DNA of 64,000 nt from Prorocentrum cordatum (GCA_963575745.1 CAUYUJ010009491.1:1-64000), one strand, 5' to 3'. Positions 52,100 through 62,456 are shown, counted from the stretch's first letter. Numbers and translations: made by a program. The notes: generated from the letters alone by a model not told the origin.

Positions 52100-52250
52100 T
52101 CCTTCTTCTCCTCCTGCTTCTCATCCTCCTCCTCCTCCTCCTCCTCCTCCTCCTCCTCCTCCTCCTCCTCCTCCTCCTCCTCCTCATCACCTCCTCCTCC
52201 CCCTCCCCCTCCTCCTCCTCCTCCTCCTCCTTCTTTCCCTGTTCATTCTT
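52100..52250. repeat. (CTC)n microsatellite
   Basis: CTC/CTT triplets flanked by repeated CTGCCT..GCGCCCCGC.CCCTCT modules (52028, 52268, 52340). Confidence 0.94.
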
Positions 52251-52460
52251 CCCATTCCTCCTCCTCCTGCCTGCGCCCCGCCCCCTCTCAGCTCCCTCCC
52301 CTCCTTTCCCTGTTTATTATCTTCCACCTCCTCCTCCTGCCTACGCCCCGCCCCCTCTCAGCTCCCTCCCGCCTCTCCCTGGGCGCCTCGCCGGGGAGGC
52401 AGGGGAGTCGTCGTGCGAGGAGGCGGCAGGACAAAAGCAGGTCAGCCCTCCGCCTCCCAA

Positions 52461-52808
52461 GTACAGTCAACACTGATAGTAAGGTTCAGTCGGGCCTGTC
52501 CTCCTACAAGGGGATTTCGGGCGAAAAATTAAAACATATTCCAAAAATGCCCCCAAATGGTGAAAACATACTCAACAAATCGTCCCCTGACTATTTTTTG
52601 CGTATGTTTGAATATTTGCCCTGTAGAGGGACAGGCCCGACTGAATAGTCTAGATGCACGATAAGGATGCAAGGGCCATGGAAGGCCACGCCGACACGTT
52701 TCGAGTGGGGCGCGGCCAACGAAAGAGGCCAAGGACGGGCCGAAGGGATAGGATGCCGGGGAAGCCTTGGAAAGTCACTCATCCTTACTGCCAGTGTTGA
52801 CTGCACCC
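52461..52808. mobile_element. Family C copy 3, split by family A copy 3
   Basis: ACAGTCAACACTGATAGTAAGG at the left matches the inverse of the right end CTTACTGCCAGTGTTGACTG, but a 161-bp family A copy sits within this left arm. The C body resumes at about 52646 (TAGTCTAGATGCACGATAAG). A therefore inserted after C. Confidence 0.88.
52485..52645. mobile_element. Family A element, copy 3 (161 bp)
   Basis: Perfect inverted ends TTCAGTCGGGCCTGTCC and GGACAGGCCCGACTGAA. Interior motifs AACATATTCCAAAAATGCCC and TGACTATTTTTTGCGTATGT. Flanks TAGTAAGG/TAGTCTAG may be a decayed 8-bp duplication. Confidence 0.92.
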
Positions 52809-52815
52809 GGCGCAG

Positions 52816-53074
52816 GCACAGCAGGACATGCCCTGATGCGCACGAGCACTGCCCGAGCGCCAGACGCTTCGAGAGAGGAGAGCCGTGCCTGCCCTCGGAG
52901 GGAGGGCCCGCTGGCTGTGAGCTGCATGCCTGCATAGATCCAGGCACGTTCTTGAGCAACGCCTGGGACTCTAGAGGCACGCGCCTGCTCGTTCGCGGTG
53001 TGGTGGCGGGGAACTCGCCACTGCGAAGCTTGGCAAGCTCTTTCCCACCAGACTTGTTGGGCTCACAGTGGGAG
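52816..53074 (+). CDS. Possible exon, six Cys, unknown protein
   Basis: GGCGCAG precedes 52816, and the frame runs to TGGGAG|GTGAATG, a good GT donor. It reads CPDAHEHCPSARRFERGEPC, then GPAGCELHACIDPGTFLSNA, then WDSRGTRLLVRGVVAGNS. Varied composition with no repeats. Family C copy 3 ends seven bases before the acceptor. The minus strand is also open here, so strand is not certain. No domain recognised. Confidence 0.3.
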
Positions 53075-53219
53075 GTGAATGGAATCCCCCCCGTCCCCCT
53101 GACCCCTCATCCTGTTGTCCCACTTCCTCTTCTAGTCCGATGGGGAAATAAAAGAAATACCAATGCCGCTGCTCGCCGGGTCTCCATCGAGGTGCGCTCC
53201 GATGAGGAGTCCGAAGCGG

Positions 53220-53310
53220 ATCCAGTCCGTGGCGACGATGGCCTCCCCAGGAGGCCCCAAAAAGGCGAAGACGAGGGAAGGGTGGCGGCGTCGGTAATCA
53301 ATATCAATCC
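53220..53310. repeat. Module shared with 3640-3700
   Basis: GGATCCAGTCCGTGGCGACG.TGGCCTCC then AGGAGGCCCCAAAAAGG and GACGAGGGAAGGGT match the module near 3640. A related string is at about 60250. Confidence 0.6.
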
Positions 53311-53529
53311 CCATCCTCCTGACCTATCCTCTCTTAGGGGCGATCCTGGACAACTCTTCACGGGCAGTTCTGCGCCCTGGATCAACATTCGACAAATGCC
53401 CGAAATTGAGGAAACATGCCGCCGCTGATCAGATGTTCGTTAACGGGGGGCAGTGACCATAGCGTGAAGAAGCCTGCATCCTCTGTGCAACCTTCGGCTC
53501 GCGGTGGCAGTCCTCCATCACCCCACCAA

Positions 53530-53675
53530 GGGTTCCCAACTTCGCGCTTCTCGCTGCGCGAAGCGCACAGTGCGAAAAACTTCGCGCTCTCGCGCCGCGG
53601 AGAAAAGGAGGATGAGGAGGAATCCGAGCCGAAGCGCGAAGCGCGAATAACTTCGCGCCTTCGAGGGCACCCTTG
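53530..53675. repeat. AACTTCGCGC/GCGCGAAG palindrome cluster
   Basis: AACTTCGCGC appears at about 53539, 53579 and 53651 with GCGCGAAGCGC partners between them. Local inverted-repeat cluster, no gene. Confidence 0.7.
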
Positions 53676-53847
53676 CCCGCTTGACTACAAGCAAGAGTGA
53701 TCCTGGGTTAGGATGACCTTTGGGGCGCGGCTTTTGGGGGGGCCGCGGGGGGCCAAACGCAGGCGCGCAAGACGCCACTGCCACCTCGAGTGCGGCGAGC
53801 GGGGGGCCCTAGTGGGCCTGCACCAAAGGTCACTCTTACGTGTAGTC

Positions 53848-54011
53848 TTAGGTCAGGCCTGTTCTCCCACAGGCGGATTCCGGAAGAAAAATCGAACATA
53901 TTCAAAACATACCCCAAACATGGTGAAACATAGCAAGCAAAAGTGTCCACAGACTATTTGTTTAAAACTAATTTTGGACACTACTCCTCTAGAAGGACAG
54001 GCCCGACTTCA
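53848..54011. mobile_element. Family A element, copy 4 (164 bp)
   Basis: Ends TTAGGTCAGGCCTGTTC and GGACAGGCCCGACTTCA. Interior CCCAAACATGGTGAAACATA and ACAGACTATTTGTTT. Flanked by an exact 14-bp repeat TCTTACGTGTAGTC (53834-53847, 54012-54025). Confidence 0.93.
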
Positions 54012-54133
54012 TCTTACGTGTAGTCGACCCGCGCTCACCGCCCCCCCGGTTACCGCCCGCGCCCACCGGTGGGGGTCCCAGCCCCCCTCACCGAGGCGGG
54101 CTGGGACGTGTGGTAAGCGCGGCGCGGGTGCGT

Positions 54134-54307
54134 AGTCGGCCGTGGACAAACCTCCCTTTAGTAAACCTCCCATTCGTGAAAACGGTCTGGGACCGAGGCC
54201 GACGGACCTGGAACCGCAAAAATGACGGCCGCGACGCCCTATTGCGAACCGACACCGGCCAACTCCTTAATCGACGTGTCAGGGTAGGAGGTGTGTCCAC
54301 CCCCGAC
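54134..54307. mobile_element. Family F, single copy 6
   Basis: AGTCGGCCGTGGACAAACCT at the left and AGGTGTGTCCACCCCCGAC at the right are inverted. Contains GGCCGCGACGCCCTATTGCG and TAATCGACGTGTCAGGGTAG, with no spacer. Confidence 0.85.
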
Positions 54308-54523
54308 GTGGGGCCGCCGCGCCAGGGCTGAGAGGGTCACACCGTGGCGCAATCGTGCCGGCGCGCAGGCGGCTGTCAGACTGTGACCCGCCGTCGCTGA
54401 CCTGCGCCGACCCGTGGCCGCCCGCCCGCCCGAGTCGAGACTCCATCGGCCGGAGGTCCGGGAGCCGCGCCGCGCCGCGGGCCCGTGCACCTTCTCGGCG
54501 AGGCCGCCGACCAGAACTTCGAT

Positions 54524-54708
54524 GAAGAGGCCCAGAAAAAAACACACACACACACACACACACACGCACAAATCCATAAAGACAAATCCCGAGGTTCCCC
54601 AACATGTCTTGCATATTATATATGGTTTCGTCTTCGCCTCCACTTCCACAGTTTCCAATCTTTTCTTGGGGATCGACGATTACGCGTGTTTGTTTATCCC
54701 CCCCTGAA
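54524..54708. repeat. Family G repeat, copy 2 with (CA)n
   Basis: AGAGGCCCAGAAAAAAACAC, GGGGATCGACGATTACGCGT and TTTATCCCCCCCTGAAA align with copies 1 and 3. The ACAC near its left end has expanded. Confidence 0.7.
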
Positions 54709-54929
54709 AGGCGACCCAAACTGCGGCGACGAGGGCGTCTCGCCAGAGGAAGCCTCCAGAAAACGAACATCGAAGGAAGCCAAGGCAGAAACAAGGACCA
54801 CCCCCACCGAGGACACATAAGGGTCGGCTCCTCCCCCGATGGGTTCCCGGGGGCGGTGGTCCATGTATCTGCACTGAGGAAGGGTGCTGGGGGGAGTCTA
54901 TGTCCCTGAACCCCTTGCCAAGGCAGAAT

Positions 54930-55145
54930 CGATCAGCACCGAACCGGACAAGCGGATTGGATCGGAATGCGCGCAGGATCGGGTAACATCGGCACGTAGT
55001 CGGAGTCGAACCGATCCGGCCGCGTCAGGATGTAACAGCAGCGCCATGCAGGCATCGGGTCGCGTCGGATCGCTGGAATGTCGGAATCGAATCGGATGGC
55101 CTCAACCGAATGCCGATATCGAGTCGGATCGATCGGATCGAAATG
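54930..55145. repeat. Degenerate TCGGATCG-rich tract
   Basis: ATCGG/TCGGATCGA words recur every 8-15 bases. No coding. From 55146 to 55829 several frames are open, but no domain or splice pattern was convincing. Confidence 0.55.
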
Positions 55146-55829
55146 GGCCTCGCCCCGAACCCCTTGCAAAACCCATGCCCTTCCGGCCCACCTCTTCGCT
55201 CAGGATCGACCTCTGACGGCCCCCTCGGGAGCCCGAGACGGACCGCCCGGAGGCCGATGATGGCGGAGACGAGGCGCTGGCATCGGCATCGGCAGGTCTT
55301 TCGCCTGTCGTCCACGCTGCCCCCTGCGGGGCCGAAGCCTCTTTGCTCGGGCATGGGGGGGGGGGGCGATAACTGGGCAAAGAAGCGCGCACCGTTCGTA
55401 CCCCTTGTGCGCCCAGAGAGCCACTTCAGGGTGGTTCGTGAGATGCGCGGAAGGTGCACCTTGACTCACCCCGTCCCCATTTGTCGCCTTTTCCCCGGTA
55501 CGCGACGCTCGACGGATGCGCCAGAGAGAGGGCCGAGAAGCAGGGGATCAGCGCATCATGGCCCAAGGTACGTGCGCGGACGGGGGGTGGGCAGGGAACG
55601 TGCGTGCTGAGAGAGAAGAGGGGGCCATGGGATCTGGGAGGTTTTGTGGCCCTCGCCATGACGTACATTTGTTTTGCGACGCGCGCGTAGAGCGAACGGT
55701 CAAGCGCCTCGGCGGCGCCGTGCCCAGCTCAGGCGCGTGCGCCAAATTAGGGGTGGGGTGGACGGGGGAGGGAGCCGCCACACACGACCCGGACAGGGGA
55801 GCGCAGGACTGCGCGTGTGACGGGCGACT

Positions 55830-55967
55830 GTCCCCCGACATGGGGATGTAGGCCGTTCCCTTCGGGTTTCGAGGGGTGTATCCCCAACAGGGGGGGTTAA
55901 TTTGGTGGGGGTCTCGAAGGGGATGGGGATGGGGATGGGGATGGGGATCGGTTAAACGATACCGAAA
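55830..55967. mobile_element. Family E element, copy 3
   Basis: GATGTAGGCCGTTCCCTTCG, GTATCCCCAACAGGGGGGG, (GGATGG)n, GATCGGTTAAACGATACCG. The left end is degraded. Confidence 0.75.
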
Positions 55968-56329
55968 TAATGCCAGTCGCGTCGCCCCCGGAAAGCATCG
56001 ACCTGGAATCGGGGACACCTCGCCGATCGATTGGCGATACATCGGGCCTCCATCGGCGATCAATGGCCGATTGGGGGTCGATGCGTCCCCCCTGAGCCTA
56101 CGGCAGGTCCGTGTCGTGCCGACTTCGGCGTTGGTTTTTGACACCGCAGGGATCGATCGGCCGCTGCCGCAACGTCCGATCGTTCAACATCGATCGATTC
56201 TGGGTCGCTGGCGACGTTCAACCTTGAACGCCCGCGCTGGGGTCGCCGCTGGTCGACACGACGCAAACCTACCGTATCCCCATCCAGTAATCCTCGTCGT
56301 CTGGTTTTCGGGTCACACCTCGGGCCTCC

Positions 56330-56640
56330 GGCGGCCCTTCGGGACGATCCCGACACCCCTGGAATCGCTCTCGGCGAGGCGCGGCCGCGGAAGGCATCTC
56401 GAGACTGGAAAAGCGCCGAAACCGATCTGACCCTCCTTCCCGAGTGGGGCGGTGGGGCCTCCACAGCCTCTGGCGTTGCCCTTGGCTCTTGGACCCCCCC
56501 CGATGGTTCTGCGGCACTCATGGGATCGTTCCATATCGTCTTGTTGGCTCTCGCGGCTCAACGATAATCGACGCTAGCTAGCCGACGCCAGTCGACGCCA
56601 AATCGGCGCGGCGCTAGCCGACACTAGATCGGCGCCATCC
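56330..56640. repeat. Repeat R then family S copy
   Basis: TTCGGGACGATCC..GGCGAGGCGCGGCC..CTCGAGACTGGAAA matches 60612-60700. ACTCATGGGATCGTTCC..CTTGTTGGCTCTCGCGG..CGACGCTAGC is a family S copy. 55968-56329 shows only GATCGG-rich words. Confidence 0.6.
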
Positions 56641-56832
56641 CATTGTTTACCAGACGCTGATCGACGCCAGTGCACTCCAGAGGACGGAACTACGAGGGTA
56701 CACGTGGCTCCCATGACTGGCTTCCGACCCCGCGCTCCGCGGAGGGTCGCTCTGGGAGACCCCCGGGCCCCAAGGCCACCCTTCCCCTCAGGGCCCGAGT
56801 GGCTCGTGGCGATCCCGGGACCGTCGCCCTCT

Positions 56833-56908
56833 GAGCCTCCTCTTCCTCCTCCTCCTCCTCCTCCTCCTCCTCCGCCTCCTCCTTCTCCGCCTCCTCCCCC
56901 TCCTCCCA
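56833..56908. repeat. (CCT)n microsatellite between CATGACTGGCT repeats
   Basis: CCT/CCG triplets; CCCATGACTGGCT occurs on both sides (56709 and 56906). Confidence 0.93.
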
Positions 56909-57203
56909 TGACTGGCTCTCGGCAACGACCCCATCGCCCCCCCCCCCGCGGTGCCCCCCAGCGGCGGGCCTCTGCGCCACCTCGGCCAGGGCGCCCGCGG
57001 CCACGCCGCCGGGGCCCCCCGCGGCCTCGTGCGGCGGCGGGCAGGCGGCGGCGGCAGGCGGCCGGCGGCGGGCGGGGGCGGTGCGCGGCGGACGCCTTCC
57101 TCCGGGGTGCGCTCCCAGGGCCCTCCGAGGCTCTGGGCCGCCCACCTTCGCGCATAGCGCCCCGCAGGGCGGATCCACCTCGCACGGACATCAAGAAAAA
57201 AAC

Positions 57204-57242
57204 ACCACCACCACCACCACCACCACCACCACCACCGCCACC
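57204..57242. repeat. (ACC)n microsatellite
   Basis: About 12 ACC triplets. Confidence 0.97.
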
Positions 57243-57584
57243 ATTCCCCCTCCCTTCTCCGCCCTCCTCTTCCCCTCTCCGTTCCTGGGAGAGGGAGAAG
57301 GAAGGGGAGGTGGTGGTGTATACTTCCTGGCCCCGTACTTCGCGCCCTCGCGGGACGCCCTGGAGAAGGGCAGCCCTCCAGCCCAGACCGCGACGCGCGA
57401 GGCCCGACTCTCTGCACGTCCCTCCGGACAACCTGGGAGGCTTCCAAGACGCCCCAGGAATACCGCGGAGGTGGCACAAGGTCACCTCAAGAGGCACCCG
57501 ATAGCCCCGACGAGATCCGCAACATGGAGTCTGGACTCAGCGCTGGAGGGCACCAGGTATCGCCTGTGCCGCGAGCGCAAGACC

Positions 57585-57647
57585 CTGCAAGGTGGATGAG
57601 ATGCTCGGAAAGAACGCCTCGAGAGAGGAAGTCTCGAAGAAGGACAA
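57585..57647 (+). CDS. Possible exon end, unknown protein
   Basis: The frame CKVDEMLGKNASREEVSKKD ends AAGGACAAG|GTGGGAG, a good GT donor before a purine-rich tract. In another frame the preceding DNA reads SALEGTRYRLCRERKTLQ, so a frame change or an intron would be needed to join them. Too short to identify. Confidence 0.2.
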
Positions 57648-57649
57648 GG

Positions 57650-57835
57650 TGGGAGAGAGGGGAGCAGGGAGGGGGGAGGGGGAGGATGGGGAGAGCGGAA
57701 GAGGGTAGGGCGGAGGAGGAAGAAAACAGAGAGAGGGCTGCGGAGGGGAAGGGGGAAGAGGAGGGAGAGGGGGAGGCAGAACTGGGGTGGAGGAGCAAGG
57801 AAAGAGAAGAAAGCGGAGGGAGGATGAAGACCTAC
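57650..57835. repeat. Purine-rich GGA/GAA tract
   Basis: Polypurine DNA with GGGAG and GGA units; no gene. Confidence 0.75.
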
Positions 57836-57974
57836 TAGAATAAAGGAAAAAAGAACGCAGATCGAGAAGGGCTGGCCCATTATTGGGCCCGACTTTCCGT
57901 GGGCCACCGGGCAGGACTGGGTATCAGAGGGTGCAGGGTGGAGGATGGGTGGATGGGCGATGGCAGCTGACGTC

Positions 57975-58118
57975 GGCTTCGCCGCGGCCGCCGTGGTCGT
58001 CGTCGTCGTCATCACTGCCGCAATCGCCGCCGCCACCGTCGTCGTAGCTTCGTCGGCGCCGCCGTCGCCGTCGCCGCCACAGCCGTTGCCGTCACGGCCA
58101 CCGCCACCGCCGACGCCG

Positions 58119-58177
<59 letters not shown>

Positions 58178-58180
58178 TGA
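57975..58180. repeat. GTC/GCC triplets with (GTC)n core
   Basis: About 20 perfect GTC triplets at 58120-58178, preceded by mixed GCC/GTC. Confidence 0.93.
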
Positions 58181-58357
58181 CCAGAATCCGCTCAAAATCG
58201 GCCCCAACTTCCTCGTTGAGTCCAGCCTGGCAAATCGACCGAGCTACGTCCAGCCATGGCGACGAGACCACCCAAAACCGACACAACACGACAGAAACAG
58301 ACCGGCACAGCCATCGACGGCCGCCACCGCCGCCATCGCTGCCGTCGTTGCCGTAGG

Positions 58358-58388
<31 letters not shown>

Positions 58389-58505
58389 AGTGTCGTTGTC
58401 ACCGCCGCCGTCGATTCAAGGTGGACGAACGGGCGGGGTCGGAGGGGGGCGTCCAAGAGGGGGTGGGTGCAAAGCATGGCCGGCGGCATTAACAAATTCG
58501 AGAGC

Positions 58506-58681
58506 GCGCAAAAATGGATTAGCGATCCATGGATTTGGCGCGCGGTAACCAAATCCATTGATCGGCGGAGGTGCTCTCCCCAAAATGCGGCCGGTGCCGC
58601 CTCGCTCGGCGACGGAAATCCGCGAGTTCCCATGGAAACGGGACCCTTCGCTAATCCACGCCCCCTTCATCCATGTTTGCG
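58506..58681. mobile_element. Family V element, copy 2 (176 bp)
   Basis: GCGCAAAAATGGATTAGCGA, internal hairpin ATCCATGGATTTGG/CCAAATCCATTGAT, CAAAATGCGGCCGGTGCCGC, right end CTTCATCCATGTTTGCG. Confidence 0.88.
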
Positions 58682-58858
58682 ATCGCTTGAGGAATGAGAA
58701 GAGGCGCCATGAAATCTGGGGAGGTATCATGGCCCCCGCCACGACTACCCCCCCCCGGGTCATCACCCCCCCTCTTGGCCGCCCCCGAAAAGGGCGGGCG
58801 GACCAGCTCAGAGCCGGAAGCGTGGCCTTGGCATCGGCGGTGCAGCGCCGAGCTGGGT

Positions 58859-59027
58859 TGAAGTCGGGCGTGTCCCCCTACAGGGGGATTTGCGATGAAA
58901 AAGCAGAGGAGACCCCACAAACGCCCCCCAAACTGCCAAACAATTGCCAAAACGTCGTCCCCAGACATTTCTGTTGACATTTTTTTTGAATATCCCTCCT
59001 GGATAGGAGGGACAGGCCCGACTGAAA
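58859..59027. mobile_element. Family A element, copy 5 (169 bp)
   Basis: Ends TGAAGTCGGGCGTGTCC and GGACAGGCCCGACTGAA; flanked by GCTGGGT/GCAGGGT, a 7-bp duplication with one difference. Confidence 0.9.
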
Positions 59028-59177
59028 GCAGGGTCGGCGATGGGCCCCCGAGGCGCCGAGCGCCGATCTCGTGGCCCGAGCGCAGCGGGGCGCCCAGGCC
59101 CCGAGGGGCGCGGCCGGAGCAGCCAGGGGGCCGAGGCTTCGCCCGCTGGGCCGGACCTGCCTCGACAGACAGGACCT

Positions 59178-59348
59178 CGGGGATGGACAGACCTCCCTTT
59201 AGTAAAACGTGGTTTAGTGAAAACGACTTGAGACCCAAACCTGGCGGGCGCAAGCCTGAAAAATAACGGCCGCGGCGAACTCTCGAGAACCGAAAACGGA
59301 CAATTCCCTAATCGACGTGTCACTATTGGGGGTTCTGTCCGCCCCCGG
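59178..59348. mobile_element. Family F, single copy 7
   Basis: GGGGATGGACAGACCTCCC and GGGGTTCTGTCCGCCCCC are inverted ends; CTTTAGTAAAACGTGG and TAATCGACGTGTCACTA inside. Followed at once by family G copy 3, as F6 is followed by G2. Confidence 0.8.
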
Positions 59349-59351
59349 CAG

Positions 59352-59532
59352 GAAGGGGCCCCTGGGACACACAGATACAGATACACACAAAGGGCAGGAT
59401 TCCCCCGATTTTCCCATGTTCTCTGGGCTTCGGTCTTCCCCCCCCCCCCCCCCACTGCCCAGATCTTCCCACATTTTCGAGGGGGATCGACGATTAATTG
59501 TGCCTGTGTGTTTTAATTTCCCTCCTGAGGCA
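59352..59532. repeat. Family G repeat, copy 3
   Basis: GGGGCCCCTGGGACACACAG, TTTTCCCATGTTCTCTGGG, GGGGGATCGACGATTAATTG, TTTCCCTCCTGAGGCAG. Confidence 0.75.
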
Positions 59533-59589
59533 GTCCCGCAAAAGGCACCTACGCGAGTGTAGCGGGTGGGCGCCGGGGCGCCGATGTTG

Positions 59590-59860
59590 GCCGCTCTCAG
59601 AAGCCGGAGTCGGGACTTTTGGGCAGCCGGGGTCGGAAGGACGAGATCGAGCGTCGGAGCCGGAACCGGAGAGAACGCAAGGGTTGGGGCCGGAGTCGGA
59701 AAAATAACACTGGCGAATCGGAGCCGGAATCGGAATGATACGAGCTGGAGTTGGTGAGGTCGGAGCCAGAGTCGGAGAGATGGGGGCATGAGCTAGCGTC
59801 GGATTTGGGAGTCGGGGGCGCGGGCGCTGGGGTCGGCGAAAAAGAAATTACAATCGTAGG
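59590..59860. repeat. GGAGTCGGAGCCGGAA minisatellite
   Basis: Degenerate GGAGTCGG / GGAGCCGGAA units of 6-10 bases. 59861-60600 shows nothing else firm. Confidence 0.75.
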
Positions 59861-60611
59861 CGTGGGATCCGGAGTCGCCCCGGTGAGCTCATTCAGGTTC
59901 CGCGGGCACTAAGCATTGTTATAAGGTCTGCGTACTGGAAAAAAAGCACCTTCCCCGAGGGCTCAAAAAATAGCACCAGGACCTCGACGTCGAAAATCCA
60001 GTCGAGGATTTACGAAGTCCAGATAGGTCTATAGCTCTGGAGGGTTATTGTTTGGCACTCTGGACGGTCTGGGTGGGCCAGTCCCCCCCCTCGTCGACGT
60101 CCCTGGTCGATGGCGTCGCCGCCGCCGCGGCTGTCGTTCAGAGGGCCAGTCGAGACAACGGCGGCCCTCCCGCTGGGCCCAAAGCCAATCCAAGTCAATC
60201 CCCAGGCCCCCTCCTGGGATCCATCCTGGCCCGTTTGCCCGAGGCGGGTTCAGCCGTGGCGACGAGGGAAGCCCCCTGGACGAACATCGCCGGGGAGGGC
60301 CACCGTGGTCTCGACGGGCTCTCCTCCGAAGTGCCTCCGAAGTGTCGCTGACGTCGCCAATCCGCGGGCTCAGAACTCCAGATCCCTTCCTCCAGGGGGG
60401 TAGCGTTGCGTCCAGGATCCACGTTTGTTGGCCCCTCGGCCGGTTGAGGCCAGCTGGGACTGCTCGGGGGGCCCGTGGAGGCCAGCCGGGGTTGCCTGGG
60501 GGGAGCCATCTGTACGCAATCTGAAGCCTCACGGGTATAGGTGCTAGCTGTCAGCACCTGAGCCTATCCCCTCCTGCCGATGCCTCCTGGTTTTCAAGCC
60601 ATGACCGGCGG

Positions 60612-60700
60612 TCGTTCGGGACGATCTAGGCAGCCCCCGAACGCCTCGCGGCGAGGCGCAGCTGCAGCGCATCCCGAGGCTGGAAATCCCGAGGCTCGTG
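60612..60700. repeat. Repeat R, copy 2
   Basis: TTCGGGACGATCTAGG, GGCGAGGCGCAGCTGC, CCGAGGCTGGAAA; related to 56338-56420. Confidence 0.6.
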
Positions 60701-60742
60701 ACCGAGGTCCGCCGTCGCCGCCACCGCGGCCGATGTCGCCAG

Positions 60743-60906
60743 CGCTGATGGACGTATTTTCCACCACCGCCACCCTAAGTTGGATGGGGGGAAGGAGGAG
60801 GAGGAGGAGGAGGAGGAGGAGGAGGAGGAGGAGGAGGAGGAGGAGGAGGAGGGCCCTCTCCCCCTCCAACTTATGGTAGTGGTGCTTGATAACAGGCCCA
60901 TCAGGT
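60743..60906. mobile_element. Family Q foldback with an AGG microsatellite loop, copy 2
   Basis: CTGATGGACGTATTTTCCAC...CTAAGTTGGATGGGGGG pairs with CCCCCTCCAACTTATGGTAG..GGTGCTTGATAACAGGCCCATCAGGT; the loop is (AGG)n (60794-60851). Confidence 0.85.
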
Positions 60907-61319
60907 GTCGGCGGCGCTGCCGCGGGCGCCTGGCGCATCGCGGGCGCCGCGGCGAGCACCGCCAACTGCGACAGCGCGCCCAGCGCGGCCACGGCCGCGA
61001 TGCCGACCGGCTCGCGCCGTCCCCGCTCGTCCGGGGCGCCGCCCTGCGCCGAGGAGTCGACGACGACAGTTCCGACGAAGGTGACGTCGACGACGATGAT
61101 GACGATGACCTCCGCACCCCCGCGGGCGACCTGTGCAGTCGCCGTGCTATAACACAGGTGCCAAGGAACGAGGAGCGCAGTCTATCTCCCAACCAACAGT
61201 GCTGGCACTTCTGGGGTTTTCACCTCGCCGTCGCCGCCGCGTCGCCGCCTCGTCGCCGCCCGTCGTCTGGACCTGACTGCGGGTCTGGCGGCTATGTTGT
61301 CGCCGTCGCCGCCCCGTCG
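60907..61319. other. GC-rich DNA, no firm gene
   Basis: GAC/GTC triplets (61049-61110) and CGTCGCCGCC.CGTCGCCG repeats (61226-61330). Open frames are repeat-driven. Confidence 0.5.
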
Positions 61320-62000
61320 CCGCCTCGTCGCGGCTTTGCGTTACTTTGTATTACTGTTCATTGCTTTTCATGGATTTGCATAGTGTTGTGTTTCTTGGTG
61401 TGTCTGGCATTGATTGACATTGCTCAACATTGCTTCGCATTGCTCTGATTGCAATAGTTTGTATGGCTTTGCGTTGTTTCGCATTGCTTCGAATTGCGTT
61501 GCATTGCTTTGCATCGATTTGCGTTGATGTGCGTCGCTGTGCATTGCGTTGCATTGTTATGAGTTTCTTTGCATTGCATTGCATTGCATTGATTTGTATT
61601 GCCTTGAAATGGTTGGCTTTCTTCAGCATGTGTCTGCATTAGTTTGCATTGCTTTGCGCTGCAATGTTTTACATTGCGTTACATTGGCTTGCGTTGATTT
61701 GCACGTCGTCGCGTTGCTTTGCATTGATTCGTATTGCTTTGCATTGCTTTGCGTTGCATGTTGTTGCGTTGCGTGTCATTGCATTGTTTGGTGTTGCTTT
61801 ATGTAGCTTTGCATTGTGTTGCATTTCTGCGCATTGCTCGACATCGTTCTGTATTACCTTGCGTTGCTTTGCGTTGCTTTGCAGTGCTCTGAAGTGATTA
61901 GCTCTGTGTTAAATTGATGTGCATTGTCTTGCATCACGCTGCTTTGCTTTGTATTGCTTCGCATGGTTTTGCATTGCTGTGCATTGCCTTGGGTTGCTCG
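61320..62000. repeat. TTGCATTGCTTTGCG-type tract
   Basis: About 680 bases built from TTGC(A/G)TTGC and TTTGC words, mostly 5-, 10- and 15-base phased. AT-richer than its surroundings. Frames on both strands are Asn/Cys/Gln or Leu/Cys/Phe-rich and not genes. Confidence 0.92.
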
Positions 62001-62216
62001 GCTATGTTTTATCCTGCCCTCCTCGGGTTCGTCGTTTTGTCCTGCCTTCCTCTGGTTGATCGGTGCCTTGCTATCTATATTTACCATACGAAGCACAACA
62101 TCTGTTGCTCCACGTAGATTGTTCCACAAACATTACACCGCAAATATTGCTAGAACCACGCCGTGTAGGTTCAACGCTGGCTATAAAATTTCCCAACCAC
62201 GCTGTGGTGCTGTGTC

Positions 62217-62455
62217 CTTATTTTGAAGAGACAACGCTCCGCGTCTCCTCTCCTCTCCTCTCCTCTCCTCTCCTCTCCTCCTCTCCTCCTTCTCGCTCCT
62301 CCCCTGCGTGCCTCTGATCTCTGCATCAGTCTACCATTTCAACACACCCCTCACACGTTAGCTCCACCGAAGGTCCCAGAACTACCGCCCGCTTGCGTCC
62401 CCCCACCCAGTGCAGCGCTTCGTGTCCCCATCGGGAGCTCCACCGAAGATCCCAG
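62217..62455 (-). repeat. Satellite I end module and one unit (minus orientation)
   Basis: TTTTGAAGAGACAACGCTCC..GCGTC, a (TCTCC)n run, CTCTGATCTCTGCATCAG, then CTCCACCGAAGGTCCC and CTCCACCGAAGATCCC units. This is the reverse complement of the right module seen at 26740 and 30575. Confidence 0.8.
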
Positions 62456-62456
62456 T

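Noticed and set aside
53712-53835. Additional inverted-repeat element with TGACCTTTGG ends
   Set aside because: GATGACCTTTGG and CCAAAGGTCACTC are inverted 110 bp apart, but pairing stops after about 12 bases and no second copy was found.
61424-61806. Asn/Cys/Gln-rich small proteins
   Set aside because: Products of the TTGC/TTTGC tract; the frame follows the repeat on both strands.
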